From: Streptomyces sp. CB01635 | Lineage (GTDB): Bacteria > Actinomycetota > Actinomycetes > Streptomycetales > Streptomycetaceae | Reading direction: 5' to 3' | DNA: 64,000 nucleotides | Assembly (NCBI RefSeq): GCF_002803065.1 | Contig: NZ_NNBL01000001.1 | Coordinates: forward strand, 466,724-530,723 | Part shown: positions 1 to 7,899 of the stretch, one piece after another | Position numbering within the stretch: position 1 is the first letter of the stretch | How the letters are laid out: the number at the start of each line of letters is the position of its first letter | Position numbers and translations under genes: made by a program | Notes under the pieces: model-generated | What the model was told of the DNA's origin: nothing | What the model saw: only the letters and a program-made list of their open reading frames with translations | Databases searched by the model: none

Positions 1-641
1 CCCTCGATCGTCACCCGGTGCGGCCCGCGCCGCCCCGTGCGGGTGGCCGCCAGGTGCTCGGCCGCGAGGCGGGCGCAGACGCCGGCGGGCAGCTCGGGGC
101 CCGCCGCGCTCGACCCGGCGATGGCCCGGCCCGCGGGGGAGAGTACCCAGGCGCGCAGGTCGAGGTCGGTGCCGAGAAGGTCGAGGACCACGTCGGGGCC
201 GCCGCCCGCGGGGCCGGACGTCATGAGGCGCCGGTGCCGGTCGACGACGGCGGCCAGGTCGCCGGCCCGCTCGCCCGAGACCTGGCGCACGACGTGCTCG
301 GTGACCGTCGCGAAGGCGACGGACTCGTTCACCGCGAACAGCGGGAGCCGGTGGCGTGCGCATGCCTCGACGATGTCGTCGGGAATGTCCCCGAGCTCGG
401 CCTCACCGGCCGCGAGCGCGGCCACGCCGGCCGTCGCGAGGATGCGGACGAACGGTTCGGAGTCCGCCGCGTCCCGGCGCCACGCGAGCCCGGTGAGGAC
501 CAGCTCGCCGCCGGAGAGGTAGCGGCTGGGGTCCCGCAGGTCGGTGGTCATCACACCGCGCACGGTGCGGTCCAGTTCGTCCTCGCCGCCGAGCAGCCTG
601 AGGCCCAGCGCGTCTGTATCAAGTAGGGCGCGCAGCCGCAT
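1..641 (-). CDS. pucR: PucR-family transcriptional regulator, 3' end beyond the window
   Basis: The first 213 codons are visible, starting at the ATG complementary to 639-641. The translation opens MRLRALLDTDALGLRLLGG and continues through a segment with DLRDPSRYLSGGELVLTG, the pattern of the PucR purine-catabolism N-terminal domain (about residues 5-125). The C-terminal PucR helix-turn-helix must lie beyond base 1. PucR proteins control purine use in Bacillus and actinobacteria, and this gene diverges from a xanthine dehydrogenase operon, so local control of that operon is a reasonable inference. The frame is open upstream of the ATG for several codons, but no start there has a better ribosome binding site. 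Family confidence is high. The target genes are not shown by the sequence. Confidence 0.85.
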   Translation of the reverse strand, partial: MRLRALLDTDALGLRLLGGEDELDRTVRGVMTTDLRDPSRYLSGGELVLTGLAWRRDAADSEPFVRILATAGVAALAAGEAELGDIPDDIVEACARHRLPLFAVNESVAFATVTEHVVRQVSGERAGDLAAVVDRHRRLMTSGPAGGGPDVVLDLLGTDLDLRAWVLSPAGRAIAGSSAAGPELPAGVCARLAAEHLAATRTGRRGPHRVTIE

Positions 642-978
642 CTCGTTGCCGCCGATCTGTCTCGAAGATTGTGCTTGCCTGACGGCGAGGCGGCCGGAGC
701 CGCTTCCCGGGCACCGTGTCCGTGTTGCGTGTGGTTCTGCGCTTCAGGGGGAAAGCGGTGAGGTTCCCGGGGCCCGCCGTTTATATGAATCTACAAGACG
801 TCCCGGTTGGCCAGCCAACTCCTTCATGGTTTCCGTGACTGACCACGGCGGAGTGCCGCGCTGTGTACTGAGCCCACTCCACGTAAACAGCACATGAACG
901 AGCCTTCGAGGTCCGCACATCCCGTGGCTCGATCCGTTCGAACGACCGACCACGAGATCACGAAGAAGAGAGCCGCTC
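642..978. promoter_or_regulatory. Divergent pucR / xanthine dehydrogenase promoter region
   Basis: This 337-base gap separates two divergent genes and holds no credible reading frame. It contains a perfect inverted repeat GTTGGC-CA-GCCAAC (806-819) beside an AT-rich run TTTATATGAAT (780-790), and a weaker CCGTG-N6-CACGG repeat (833-848). A purine-rich AAGAAGAGAG just before the ATG at 979 is the likely ribosome binding site. The repeats are candidate operators for the divergent regulator. No promoter hexamers stand out. Confidence 0.45.
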
Positions 979-1869
979 ATGGACTTCCTTCGCCCCGCCA
1001 GCTGGGAGGAGGCGCTCGCCGCCAAGGCCGAGCACCCCACCGCTGTGCCGCTCGCGGGTGGCACCGATGTGATGGTCGAGATCAACTTCGACCACCGGCG
1101 CCCCGAGTACCTCCTTGACCTGAACCGCATCGGAGAGCTCGGCGAATGGGAGGTCGGGCAGGACACCGTCCGCCTCGGCGCCTCCGTCCCCTACACCGAG
1201 ATCATGGAGAACCTGCGCGCCGAGCTGCCCGGCCTGGCCCTGGCCTCGCACACGGTGGCCTCGCCGCAGATCCGCAACCGCGGCGGCGTCGGAGGCAACC
1301 TCGGCACCGCGTCGCCCGCCGGTGACGCCCACCCCGCGCTCCTCGCCGCCGACTGCGAGGTCGAGGTGGAGTCCGTACGCGGCTCGCGCCGTATCCCGAT
1401 CGACGAGTTCTACACCGGCGTGAAGCGCAACGCGCTCGCCGCCGACGAGCTCATCCGGGCCGTCCACATCAAGAAGGCCGACGGCCCGCAGCAGTACTCC
1501 AAGGTCGGCACCCGCAACGCGATGGTCATCGCCGTGTGCGCCTTCGGCCTGGCGCTGCACCCCGAGACCCGTACGGTCCGCACCGGCATCGGCTCTGCCG
1601 CGCCGACCCCGGTCCGCGCCAAGGCCGCCGAGGAGTTCCTGAACGCTGCGCTCGAAGAGGGCGGCTTCTGGGACAACGGCAAGATCATCACCCCTTCGGT
1701 CGCCAAGCAGTTCGCGGACCTCTGCTCGGCCGCCTGCAACCCGATCGACGACGTCCGGGGCACCGCGAGCTACCGCCGGCACGCCGTCGGCATCATGGCC
1801 CGCCGCACCCTGACGTGGACCTGGGAGTCCTACCGCGGCACCGCCGCAAGCACGGAGGGAGTCGCGTAA
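979..1869 (+). CDS. Xanthine dehydrogenase, FAD-binding subunit
   Basis: The 296-residue product is the medium (FAD) subunit of a molybdenum hydroxylase, which passes electrons from the Fe-S subunit to NAD+. Visible FAD-binding motifs are PLAGGTD (residues 24-30) and RNRGGVGGNLGTASPAGD (99-116), followed by a CO-dehydrogenase-flavoprotein-like C-terminal domain. It is the first gene of a three-gene operon: its TAA overlaps the ATG of the Fe-S subunit gene (TAATG). The ATG at 979 follows a purine-rich site and matches the usual family start. The family includes xanthine, nicotinate and CO dehydrogenases. The XdhC, permease and PucR neighbours make a purine substrate most likely. Confidence 0.9.
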   Translation: MDFLRPASWEEALAAKAEHPTAVPLAGGTDVMVEINFDHRRPEYLLDLNRIGELGEWEVGQDTVRLGASVPYTEIMENLRAELPGLALASHTVASPQIRNRGGVGGNLGTASPAGDAHPALLAADCEVEVESVRGSRRIPIDEFYTGVKRNALAADELIRAVHIKKADGPQQYSKVGTRNAMVIAVCAFGLALHPETRTVRTGIGSAAPTPVRAKAAEEFLNAALEEGGFWDNGKIITPSVAKQFADLCSAACNPIDDVRGTASYRRHAVGIMARRTLTWTWESYRGTAASTEGVA

Positions 1870-2498
1870 TGCGCGTCAATTTCACGGTCAACGGCCGTCA
1901 GCAGGAAGCCGACGACGTGTGGGAGGGCGAGAGCCTCCTGTACGTCCTGCGTGAGCGCATGGGGCTGCCCGGCTCCAAGAACGCCTGCGAGCAGGGCGAG
2001 TGCGGCTCCTGCACCGTCCGCCTCGACGGCGTACCGGTCTGTTCGTGTCTGGTCGCGGCCGGCCAGGTCGAGGGCCGCGACGTCGTCACCGTCGAGGGTC
2101 TCGCCGACTTCGCCAGGCAGCGCGCACAGCACGGGGGCTGCGCGAGCGGCGCCTGCGGCGACGACGCGGGCAAGGCCGGCAAGGCGGGCACCTCGCTCCA
2201 GGACGCCCAGCAGTGGCAGTCCAAGCCGAGCGACTCCCAGACCGGCGAGGGCGATGAACTCTCCCCGATCCAGCAGGCGTTCATCGACGCCGGCGCCGTC
2301 CAGTGCGGCTTCTGCACGCCGGGTCTCCTGGTCGCCGCCGACGAGATGCTCGAGCGCAACCCGGACCCGTCCGACGCGGACATCCGTGAGGGCCTGTCGG
2401 GCAACCTGTGCCGCTGCACGGGCTACGAGAAGATCATGGACGCGGTACGGCTCGCCGCCGCGCGCCAGTCCGCAACTGTTCCGAGCCAGGGAGCCTGA
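1869..2498 (+). CDS. Xanthine dehydrogenase, [2Fe-2S] subunit
   Basis: The 209-residue product is the small iron-sulfur subunit. The plant-type cluster ligands are C40, C45 and C48 plus C58 or C60, and the second cluster has C146, C149, C181 and C183 in QCGFC and CRCTGY. Between the domains is an unusual hydrophilic insert (about residues 84-131) with a CASGAC motif and many Gly, Lys, Ser and Gln residues. Compact homologues such as the fused enzyme at 23650 lack it. The start overlaps the FAD subunit stop by one base, and the Mo subunit begins four bases after its stop, so the three are probably translationally coupled. Confidence 0.9.
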   Translation: MRVNFTVNGRQQEADDVWEGESLLYVLRERMGLPGSKNACEQGECGSCTVRLDGVPVCSCLVAAGQVEGRDVVTVEGLADFARQRAQHGGCASGACGDDAGKAGKAGTSLQDAQQWQSKPSDSQTGEGDELSPIQQAFIDAGAVQCGFCTPGLLVAADEMLERNPDPSDADIREGLSGNLCRCTGYEKIMDAVRLAAARQSATVPSQGA

Positions 2499-2502
2499 CG
2501 CC

Positions 2503-4902
2503 ATGGCCGACACACGCACCACCGGCATCCCGTTCAACGTCACGCAGGGATCCAAGACCAAGGGCGGCATCGGCGAGTCCACGCTCCGCCCGGACGGCAC
2601 CCTCAAGGTCACCGGCGAGTTCGCGTACTCGTCCGACATGTGGCACGAGGACATGCTGTGGGGCCAGATCCTGCGCTCCCCGGTCGCGCACGCCGAGATC
2701 CTCTCCATCGAAACGGGCGAGGCCCTGGCAACTCCCGGCGTCTACGCGGTACTTACGTACGACGACCTGCCGACCGACGTGAAGAACTACGGCCTGGAGA
2801 TCCAGGACACCCCGGTCCTCGCCCACGGCAAGGTCCGCCACCACGGCGAGCCCGTCGCCATCGTGGCCGCCGACCACCCGGAGACCGCGCGCCGCGCCGC
2901 CGCCAAGATCAAGGTCGAGTACCGCGAACTCCCCGTCATCACCGACGAGGCGAGCGCGACCGCGCCGGACGCGATCCTCGTCCACGAGGGCCGCGACGAC
3001 CACCACATCGGCCACGTCCCGCACCCGAACATCGTGCACCGCCAGCCGATCGTCCGCGGCAACGCCGAAGAGGCCGCCAAGAAGGCCGACTTCATCGTCA
3101 AGGGCGAGTACTACTTCGGCATGCAGGACCAGGCGTTCCTCGGCCCCGAGTCGGGTCTGGCCGTGCCGTCCGAGGACGGCGGCGTCGACCTGTACGTCGC
3201 CACCCAGTGGCTGCACTCGGACCTCAAGCAGATCGCCCCCGTCCTCGGCCTGCCCGAGGACAAGGTCCGCATGACGCTCTCCGGCGTCGGCGGCGCCTTC
3301 GGCGGCCGCGAGGACCTGTCCATGCAGATCCACGCCTGCCTCCTGGCGCTGCGCACGGGCAAGCCGGTCAAGATCGTCTACAACCGCTTCGAGTCGTTCT
3401 TCGGGCACGTCCACCGCCACCCCGCGAGGCTCTACTACGAGCACGGGGCGACCAAGGACGGCAAGCTCACGCACATGAAGTGCAAGATCGTCCTCGACGG
3501 CGGTGCCTACGCCTCCGCCTCGCCGGCGGTCGTCGGCAACGCCTCGTCGCTCTCCGTCGGTCCGTACGTGATCGACGACGTGGACATCGAGGCGATCGCG
3601 CTCTACTCGAACAACCCGCCCTGCGGCGCCATGCGCGGCTTCGGCGCGGTCCAGGCGTGCTTCGCGTACGAGGCCCAGATGGACAAGCTCGCCGACAAGG
3701 TGGGCATGGACCGGGTCGCGTTCCGGCAGCTCAACGCCATGGAGCAGGGCACGCTCATGCCGACGGGCCAGCCGGTCGACTCACCGGCCCCGGTCGCCGA
3801 ACTGCTGCGCCGTGTCCAGGCGATGCCGCTGCCGATGGAGCGCCAGTGGGAGTCCAGCGAGGGCTCCGACGTGCGCCAGCTGCCCGGCGGTCTGTCCAAC
3901 ACCACGCACGGCGAAGGCGTCGTCCGGGGTGTGGGTTACGCGGTCGGCATCAAGAACGTCGGCTTCTCCGAGGGCTTCGACGACTACTCCACCGCCAAGG
4001 TGCGCATGGAGGTCATCAACGGCGAGGCCGTCGCCACCGTGCACACCGCCATGGCGGAAGTCGGCCAGGGCGGCATCACCGTCCACGCGCAGATCGCCCG
4101 CACCGAGCTGGGCGTCGGGCAGGTGACCATCCACCCCGCCGACACGCAGGTCGGCTCGGCCGGCTCCACGTCCGCGTCGCGCCAGACGTACGTGACCGGC
4201 GGAGCCGTCAAGAACGCCTGCGAGCTGGTGCGCGAGAAGGTCCTGGAGATCGGGCGCCGCAAGAAGGGCACCTACCACCCGGCGTGGGCGACGGCCGAAC
4301 TCCTCCTGGAGGGCGGCAAGGTCGTCACCGACGGAGGTGAGGTCCTCGCCGATCTCGTCGACGTCCTGGAGGGCGACGTCGTCGAGGTGGAGGAGGAGTG
4401 GCGCCACCGGCCCACCGTCCCCTTCGACCTGGTCACCGGTCAGGGCAACGGTCACGTGCAGTACTCGTTCGCCGCGCACCGCGCCGTCGTCGAGGTCGAC
4501 ACCGAGCTCGGCCTGGTCAAGGTCATCGAGCTGGCCTGCGCCCAGGACGTCGGCAAGGCGCTCAACCCGCTGTCCGTCGTCGGGCAGATCCAGGGCGGCA
4601 CCCTCCAGGGCATGGGCATCGCGGTGATGGAGGAGATCGTCGTCGACCCCAAGACCGCGAAGGTCAGGAACCCGTCCTTCACGGACTATCTGCTCCCCAC
4701 GATTCTCGACACGCCGACCATCCCGGTCGACGTGCTCGAACTCGCCGACGACCACGCCCCGTACGGGCTGCGCGGCATCGGCGAGGCCCCGACCCTGTCG
4801 TCCACGCCGGCCGTCCTCGCGGCGATCCGCAACGCGACGGGCCTGGAGCTCGACCGGACTCCGGTACGCCCCGAGCACCTCACGGGAACGGGCCCGGCCT
4901 GA
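2503..4902 (+). CDS. Xanthine dehydrogenase, molybdopterin-binding catalytic subunit
   Basis: The 799-residue product has the aldehyde oxidase/xanthine dehydrogenase a/b hammerhead near the N-terminus, then two molybdopterin-binding domains. The GVGGAFGGRED motif lies near residue 262. The catalytic glutamate of GIGEAP is E761, matching the conserved active-site Glu of xanthine dehydrogenases. It would oxidise hypoxanthine and xanthine to urate in the cytoplasm. The ATG at 2503 lies four bases after the Fe-S subunit stop. A strong inverted repeat follows 8 bases after the stop. Exact substrate specificity cannot be read from the sequence. Confidence 0.9.
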   Translation: MADTRTTGIPFNVTQGSKTKGGIGESTLRPDGTLKVTGEFAYSSDMWHEDMLWGQILRSPVAHAEILSIETGEALATPGVYAVLTYDDLPTDVKNYGLEIQDTPVLAHGKVRHHGEPVAIVAADHPETARRAAAKIKVEYRELPVITDEASATAPDAILVHEGRDDHHIGHVPHPNIVHRQPIVRGNAEEAAKKADFIVKGEYYFGMQDQAFLGPESGLAVPSEDGGVDLYVATQWLHSDLKQIAPVLGLPEDKVRMTLSGVGGAFGGREDLSMQIHACLLALRTGKPVKIVYNRFESFFGHVHRHPARLYYEHGATKDGKLTHMKCKIVLDGGAYASASPAVVGNASSLSVGPYVIDDVDIEAIALYSNNPPCGAMRGFGAVQACFAYEAQMDKLADKVGMDRVAFRQLNAMEQGTLMPTGQPVDSPAPVAELLRRVQAMPLPMERQWESSEGSDVRQLPGGLSNTTHGEGVVRGVGYAVGIKNVGFSEGFDDYSTAKVRMEVINGEAVATVHTAMAEVGQGGITVHAQIARTELGVGQVTIHPADTQVGSAGSTSASRQTYVTGGAVKNACELVREKVLEIGRRKKGTYHPAWATAELLLEGGKVVTDGGEVLADLVDVLEGDVVEVEEEWRHRPTVPFDLVTGQGNGHVQYSFAAHRAVVEVDTELGLVKVIELACAQDVGKALNPLSVVGQIQGGTLQGMGIAVMEEIVVDPKTAKVRNPSFTDYLLPTILDTPTIPVDVLELADDHAPYGLRGIGEAPTLSSTPAVLAAIRNATGLELDRTPVRPEHLTGTGPA

Positions 4903-4909
4903 CAAAGCT

Positions 4910-4967
4910 CTCCGGACGGTGCGTGCCTCCCAGGAACGTCACACTTCCCAGCCCGCACCGTCCGGAG
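4910..4967 (+). terminator. Inverted repeat ending the xanthine dehydrogenase operon
   Basis: CTCCGGACGGTGCG (4910-4923) pairs perfectly with CGCACCGTCCGGAG (4954-4967) around a 30-base loop, starting 7 bases after the stop codon. There is no U-tract, as is usual in Streptomyces. The downstream permease may therefore have its own promoter. Confidence 0.65.
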
Positions 4968-4998
4968 CCTTCAAGTACCGCACCGCTCGCGGTTCTTT

Positions 4999-5068
4999 CC
5001 AGCACCACCACCAGCACCACCAGCACCAAAGGCGCCACCAGCACCACCGGTAGCAACACCAGCAGCAC
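4999..5068. repeat. Imperfect CCAGCACCAC microrepeat
   Basis: Short units of CAGCACCAC recur about six times with substitutions, in the 308-base gap between the dehydrogenase operon and the permease. No reading frame here looks like a gene. It may simply be slippage-prone low-complexity DNA in an untranslated region. Confidence 0.5.
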
Positions 5069-5075
5069 GGTTTCT

Positions 5076-5094
5076 TGCGTAACACAGCTACGCA
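5076..5094. promoter_or_regulatory. Inverted repeat upstream of the purine permease
   Basis: TGCGTA (5076-5081) and TACGCA (5089-5094) form a 6-bp inverted repeat with a 7-base spacer, about 120 bases upstream of the permease start. It sits in the only AT-richer stretch of this gap, so it may be an operator or part of a promoter. No partner site was found elsewhere in the window. Confidence 0.3.
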
Positions 5095-5210
5095 TTACCC
5101 CGTTCGTCTCGGGCCGTCCCCCGGGTCGTGCAGCCCACGCACCATCCCAAATCCCGCGATCTCCAACCAAGTTTGTGCGGGTGTCCCTGTGAACCTTGGG
5201 AGTAGGCACC

Positions 5211-6668
5211 ATGACCCAGCAGTCTCTGGAGCCGAAGACCACCGCCGAAGACGCGGGCGCAGGCTCGCGTCCGTCGGCCGGCAGGTCTTGGCTCGACCGG
5301 TACTTCCACATATCCGAACGAGGATCGACTGTCGCGCGTGAGGTGCGCGGCGGCGTCACGACCTTCATGGCCATGGCGTACATCCTGCTGCTCAACCCCC
5401 TGATCCTGTCCGGCAAGGACGTGGCGGGCGACATGATGGGCCAGAAGGCCCTCATCACCGCCACCGCCTTCGCCGCGGCGTTCACCACGCTCCTCATGGG
5501 CTTCGTCGGCAAGGTGCCGCTCGCACTCGCCGCCGGCCTCTCCGTCTCAGGTGTGATCTCTTCGCAGGTCGCCCCCGAGATGACGTGGCCGCAGGCCATG
5601 GGCATGTGCGTGATGTACGGCGTGGTGATCATGCTCCTGGTCGTCACCGGCCTCCGTGAAATGATCATGAACGCGATTCCTCTCGCGCTCAAGCACGGCA
5701 TCACGATGGGCATCGGCCTCTTCATCGCCCTGATCGGCCTCTACAAGTCCGGCTTCGTACAGGTCGGCAAGGCCACCCCGCTCATGCTCGGCGCCACCGG
5801 AGAACTCGCCGGCTGGCCCGTCCTGCTCTTCGCGGGCACCCTGCTCCTGATCTTCATGCTCCAGGCCCGCAACACCCCCGGCGCCATCCTGATCGGCATC
5901 ATCACCGGCACCGTCGTCGCGATGATTCTCAACGCGCTCGATGTGATCAACCCCAAGCAGTGGGCCAACGGAGCCCCCGAGCTGCACGGCAGCGCGGTCT
6001 CGACGCCCGACTTCTCGCTCTTCGGCCATGTCGAGTTCGGTGGCTGGGGCAAAGTCGGCGCGATGACCGTCGGCATGATCGTCTTCACCCTGGTCCTCGC
6101 CGGCTTCTTCGACGCGATGGCCACCATCATCGGCGTCGGCACCGAGGCCAAGCTCGCCGACGACAAGGGCCGCATGCCGGGCCTGTCCAAGGCTCTGTTC
6201 ATCGACGGAGCGGGCGGTGCCATCGGCGGTGTCGCCGGCGGCTCCGGTCAGACCGTGTTCGTCGAGTCCGCGACCGGCGTCGGCGAGGGAGCCCGCACCG
6301 GCCTCGCGTCCGCCGTGACCGGCCTGTTCTTCGCGGCCTGTCTGTTCTTCACCCCGGTCACCGCGATCGTGCCCCAGGAGGTCGCCTCCGCCGCCCTCGT
6401 CGTCATCGGCGCGATGATGATGATGAACGCCCGGCACGTCGACTGGGCGGACCGCGCCACCGCGATCCCGGTCTTCCTGACCGTGGTCCTGATGCCCTTC
6501 ACCTACACCATCACCACCGGTGTGGCCGCGGGCGTCATCTCCTGGGTCGCCATCAAGGTCGCCCAGGGCAAGGCCCGGGAGATCGGGGCCTTCATGTGGG
6601 GCCTCACGGTGATCTTCCTCGTGTACTTCGCCCTCAACCCGATCGAAGGATGGCTGGGCGTCCACTGA
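5211..6668 (+). CDS. AzgA/PbuG-type purine permease (NCS2 family)
   Basis: The 485-residue protein has about 12-14 hydrophobic segments and the hallmarks of the AzgA-like branch of nucleobase:cation symporter-2 proteins: TTFMAMAYILLLNP near residue 50 and FFDAMATIIGVGTEA in the middle. The N-terminal 40 residues are soluble. Family members carry hypoxanthine, guanine or adenine with protons across the membrane. The ATG at 5211 is preceded by GGGAG. An in-frame TTG 15 bases earlier lacks a site. Its place between xanthine dehydrogenase and XdhC supports uptake of hypoxanthine or guanine for oxidation. The exact substrate is not determined. Confidence 0.88.
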   Translation: MTQQSLEPKTTAEDAGAGSRPSAGRSWLDRYFHISERGSTVAREVRGGVTTFMAMAYILLLNPLILSGKDVAGDMMGQKALITATAFAAAFTTLLMGFVGKVPLALAAGLSVSGVISSQVAPEMTWPQAMGMCVMYGVVIMLLVVTGLREMIMNAIPLALKHGITMGIGLFIALIGLYKSGFVQVGKATPLMLGATGELAGWPVLLFAGTLLLIFMLQARNTPGAILIGIITGTVVAMILNALDVINPKQWANGAPELHGSAVSTPDFSLFGHVEFGGWGKVGAMTVGMIVFTLVLAGFFDAMATIIGVGTEAKLADDKGRMPGLSKALFIDGAGGAIGGVAGGSGQTVFVESATGVGEGARTGLASAVTGLFFAACLFFTPVTAIVPQEVASAALVVIGAMMMMNARHVDWADRATAIPVFLTVVLMPFTYTITTGVAAGVISWVAIKVAQGKAREIGAFMWGLTVIFLVYFALNPIEGWLGVH

Positions 6669-6723
6669 CGCCCGGCCCGTGAGGGCCCCGCGCCCTCCAC
6701 GCAACCGACAAGGAGACCTAGAG

Positions 6724-7899
6724 ATGCTGGACATCGCCGAAGAGCTGCACCGGTGGGTCGAGCAGGGACGCGACTTCGCCGTGGCCACCGTGGTGGCCGT
6801 CGGCGGGAGCGCGCCCCGGCAGCCGGGCGCCGCACTCGCCGTCGACAGCGACGGCACAGCGATCGGCTCGGTCTCCGGCGGCTGTGTGGAGGGCGCCGTC
6901 TACGAACTGTGCCGACAGGCGCTCCAGGACGGCGAGACCGTCCTCGAACGCTTCGGCTACAGCGACGACGACGCCTTCGCCGTGGGGCTCACCTGCGGCG
7001 GAATCATCGACATCCTGGTCACCCCGGTTCGCGCGGACACCCCGGGACGGGAGGTGCTCGCGACGGCGCTGTCCGCCGCCGCCCGAGGCAGGGCGGCGGC
7101 GGTCGCGCGCATCACCGAGGGCCCGGCCGAACTCATGGGCCGCGCCATCCTCGTACGCGACGACAGCGACCCCGAGAGCGGCTTCGCGGGCGGCTACGAG
7201 GGCAGCCTCGGCGGGCACCCCGAACTGGACCGCACCGCGGCCGGCGAGGCCCGCGCGCTCCTCGACGCCGGACGCACCGCCACCGTGGAAATCGGCGAGA
7301 GCGGCTCGCGCTGCGGGCAGCCCCTCACCCTCCTCGTCGAGTCGTCCGTCCCCCCGCCGCGCATGATCGTCTTCGGAGCCATCGACTTCGCGGCGGCGCT
7401 CGTCAGGATCGGCAAGTTCCTCGGCTACCACGTGACGGTGTGCGACGCGCGCCCCGTCTTCGCCACGCCGGCCCGCTTCCCCGACGCCGACGACATCGTC
7501 GTGGAATGGCCGCACAAGTACCTGGAGCGTACGCAGACGGACGGGCGCACCGTCCTGTGCGTCCTCACCCACGACGCCAAGTTCGACGTCCCGCTCCTCC
7601 AGCTCGCGCTGCGCCTGCCCGTCGCCTACGTCGGCGCCATGGGCTCCCGCCGTACTCACCTCGACCGCAACGACCGCCTGCGCGACGTCGGCGTCACCGA
7701 ACTCGAACTGGCGCGCCTGCGCTCGCCGATCGGCCTCGACCTGGGCGCCCGCACCCCCGAGGAGACGGCCCTGTCCATCGCCTCGGAGATCGTCGCCAAC
7801 CGGCGCGGCGGCAGCGGCGTCGCGCTGACCGGCGCCCACACGCCGATTCACCCCGACGGAGCGCGGGCACCCTCCGTCCGGATCGGGTCCGTGGCCTGA
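6724..7899 (+). CDS. xdhC: XdhC/CoxI-family molybdenum cofactor maturation protein
   Basis: The 391-residue product matches XdhC proteins, which bind the molybdenum cofactor, help its sulfuration and insert it into xanthine dehydrogenase. The N-terminal domain shows VAVGGSAPRQPGAALAV and SGGCVEGAVYE, then GLTCGGIID with its characteristic cysteine. The C-terminal half is a Rossmann-like XdhC domain ending in GARTPEETALSIASEI. The start at 6724 follows AAGGAG and lies 55 bases after the permease stop, so one transcript is likely. The last 52 bases overlap the 3' end of the convergent kinase-like gene. Confidence 0.88.
   Translation: MLDIAEELHRWVEQGRDFAVATVVAVGGSAPRQPGAALAVDSDGTAIGSVSGGCVEGAVYELCRQALQDGETVLERFGYSDDDAFAVGLTCGGIIDILVTPVRADTPGREVLATALSAAARGRAAAVARITEGPAELMGRAILVRDDSDPESGFAGGYEGSLGGHPELDRTAAGEARALLDAGRTATVEIGESGSRCGQPLTLLVESSVPPPRMIVFGAIDFAAALVRIGKFLGYHVTVCDARPVFATPARFPDADDIVVEWPHKYLERTQTDGRTVLCVLTHDAKFDVPLLQLALRLPVAYVGAMGSRRTHLDRNDRLRDVGVTELELARLRSPIGLDLGARTPEETALSIASEIVANRRGGSGVALTGAHTPIHPDGARAPSVRIGSVA

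Noticed and set aside
4398..5192. Plus-strand frame running from the Mo subunit gene into the CAC-rich region
   Set aside because: It overlaps the dehydrogenase gene in another frame, and the downstream part is a Ser/Thr run from the microrepeat.
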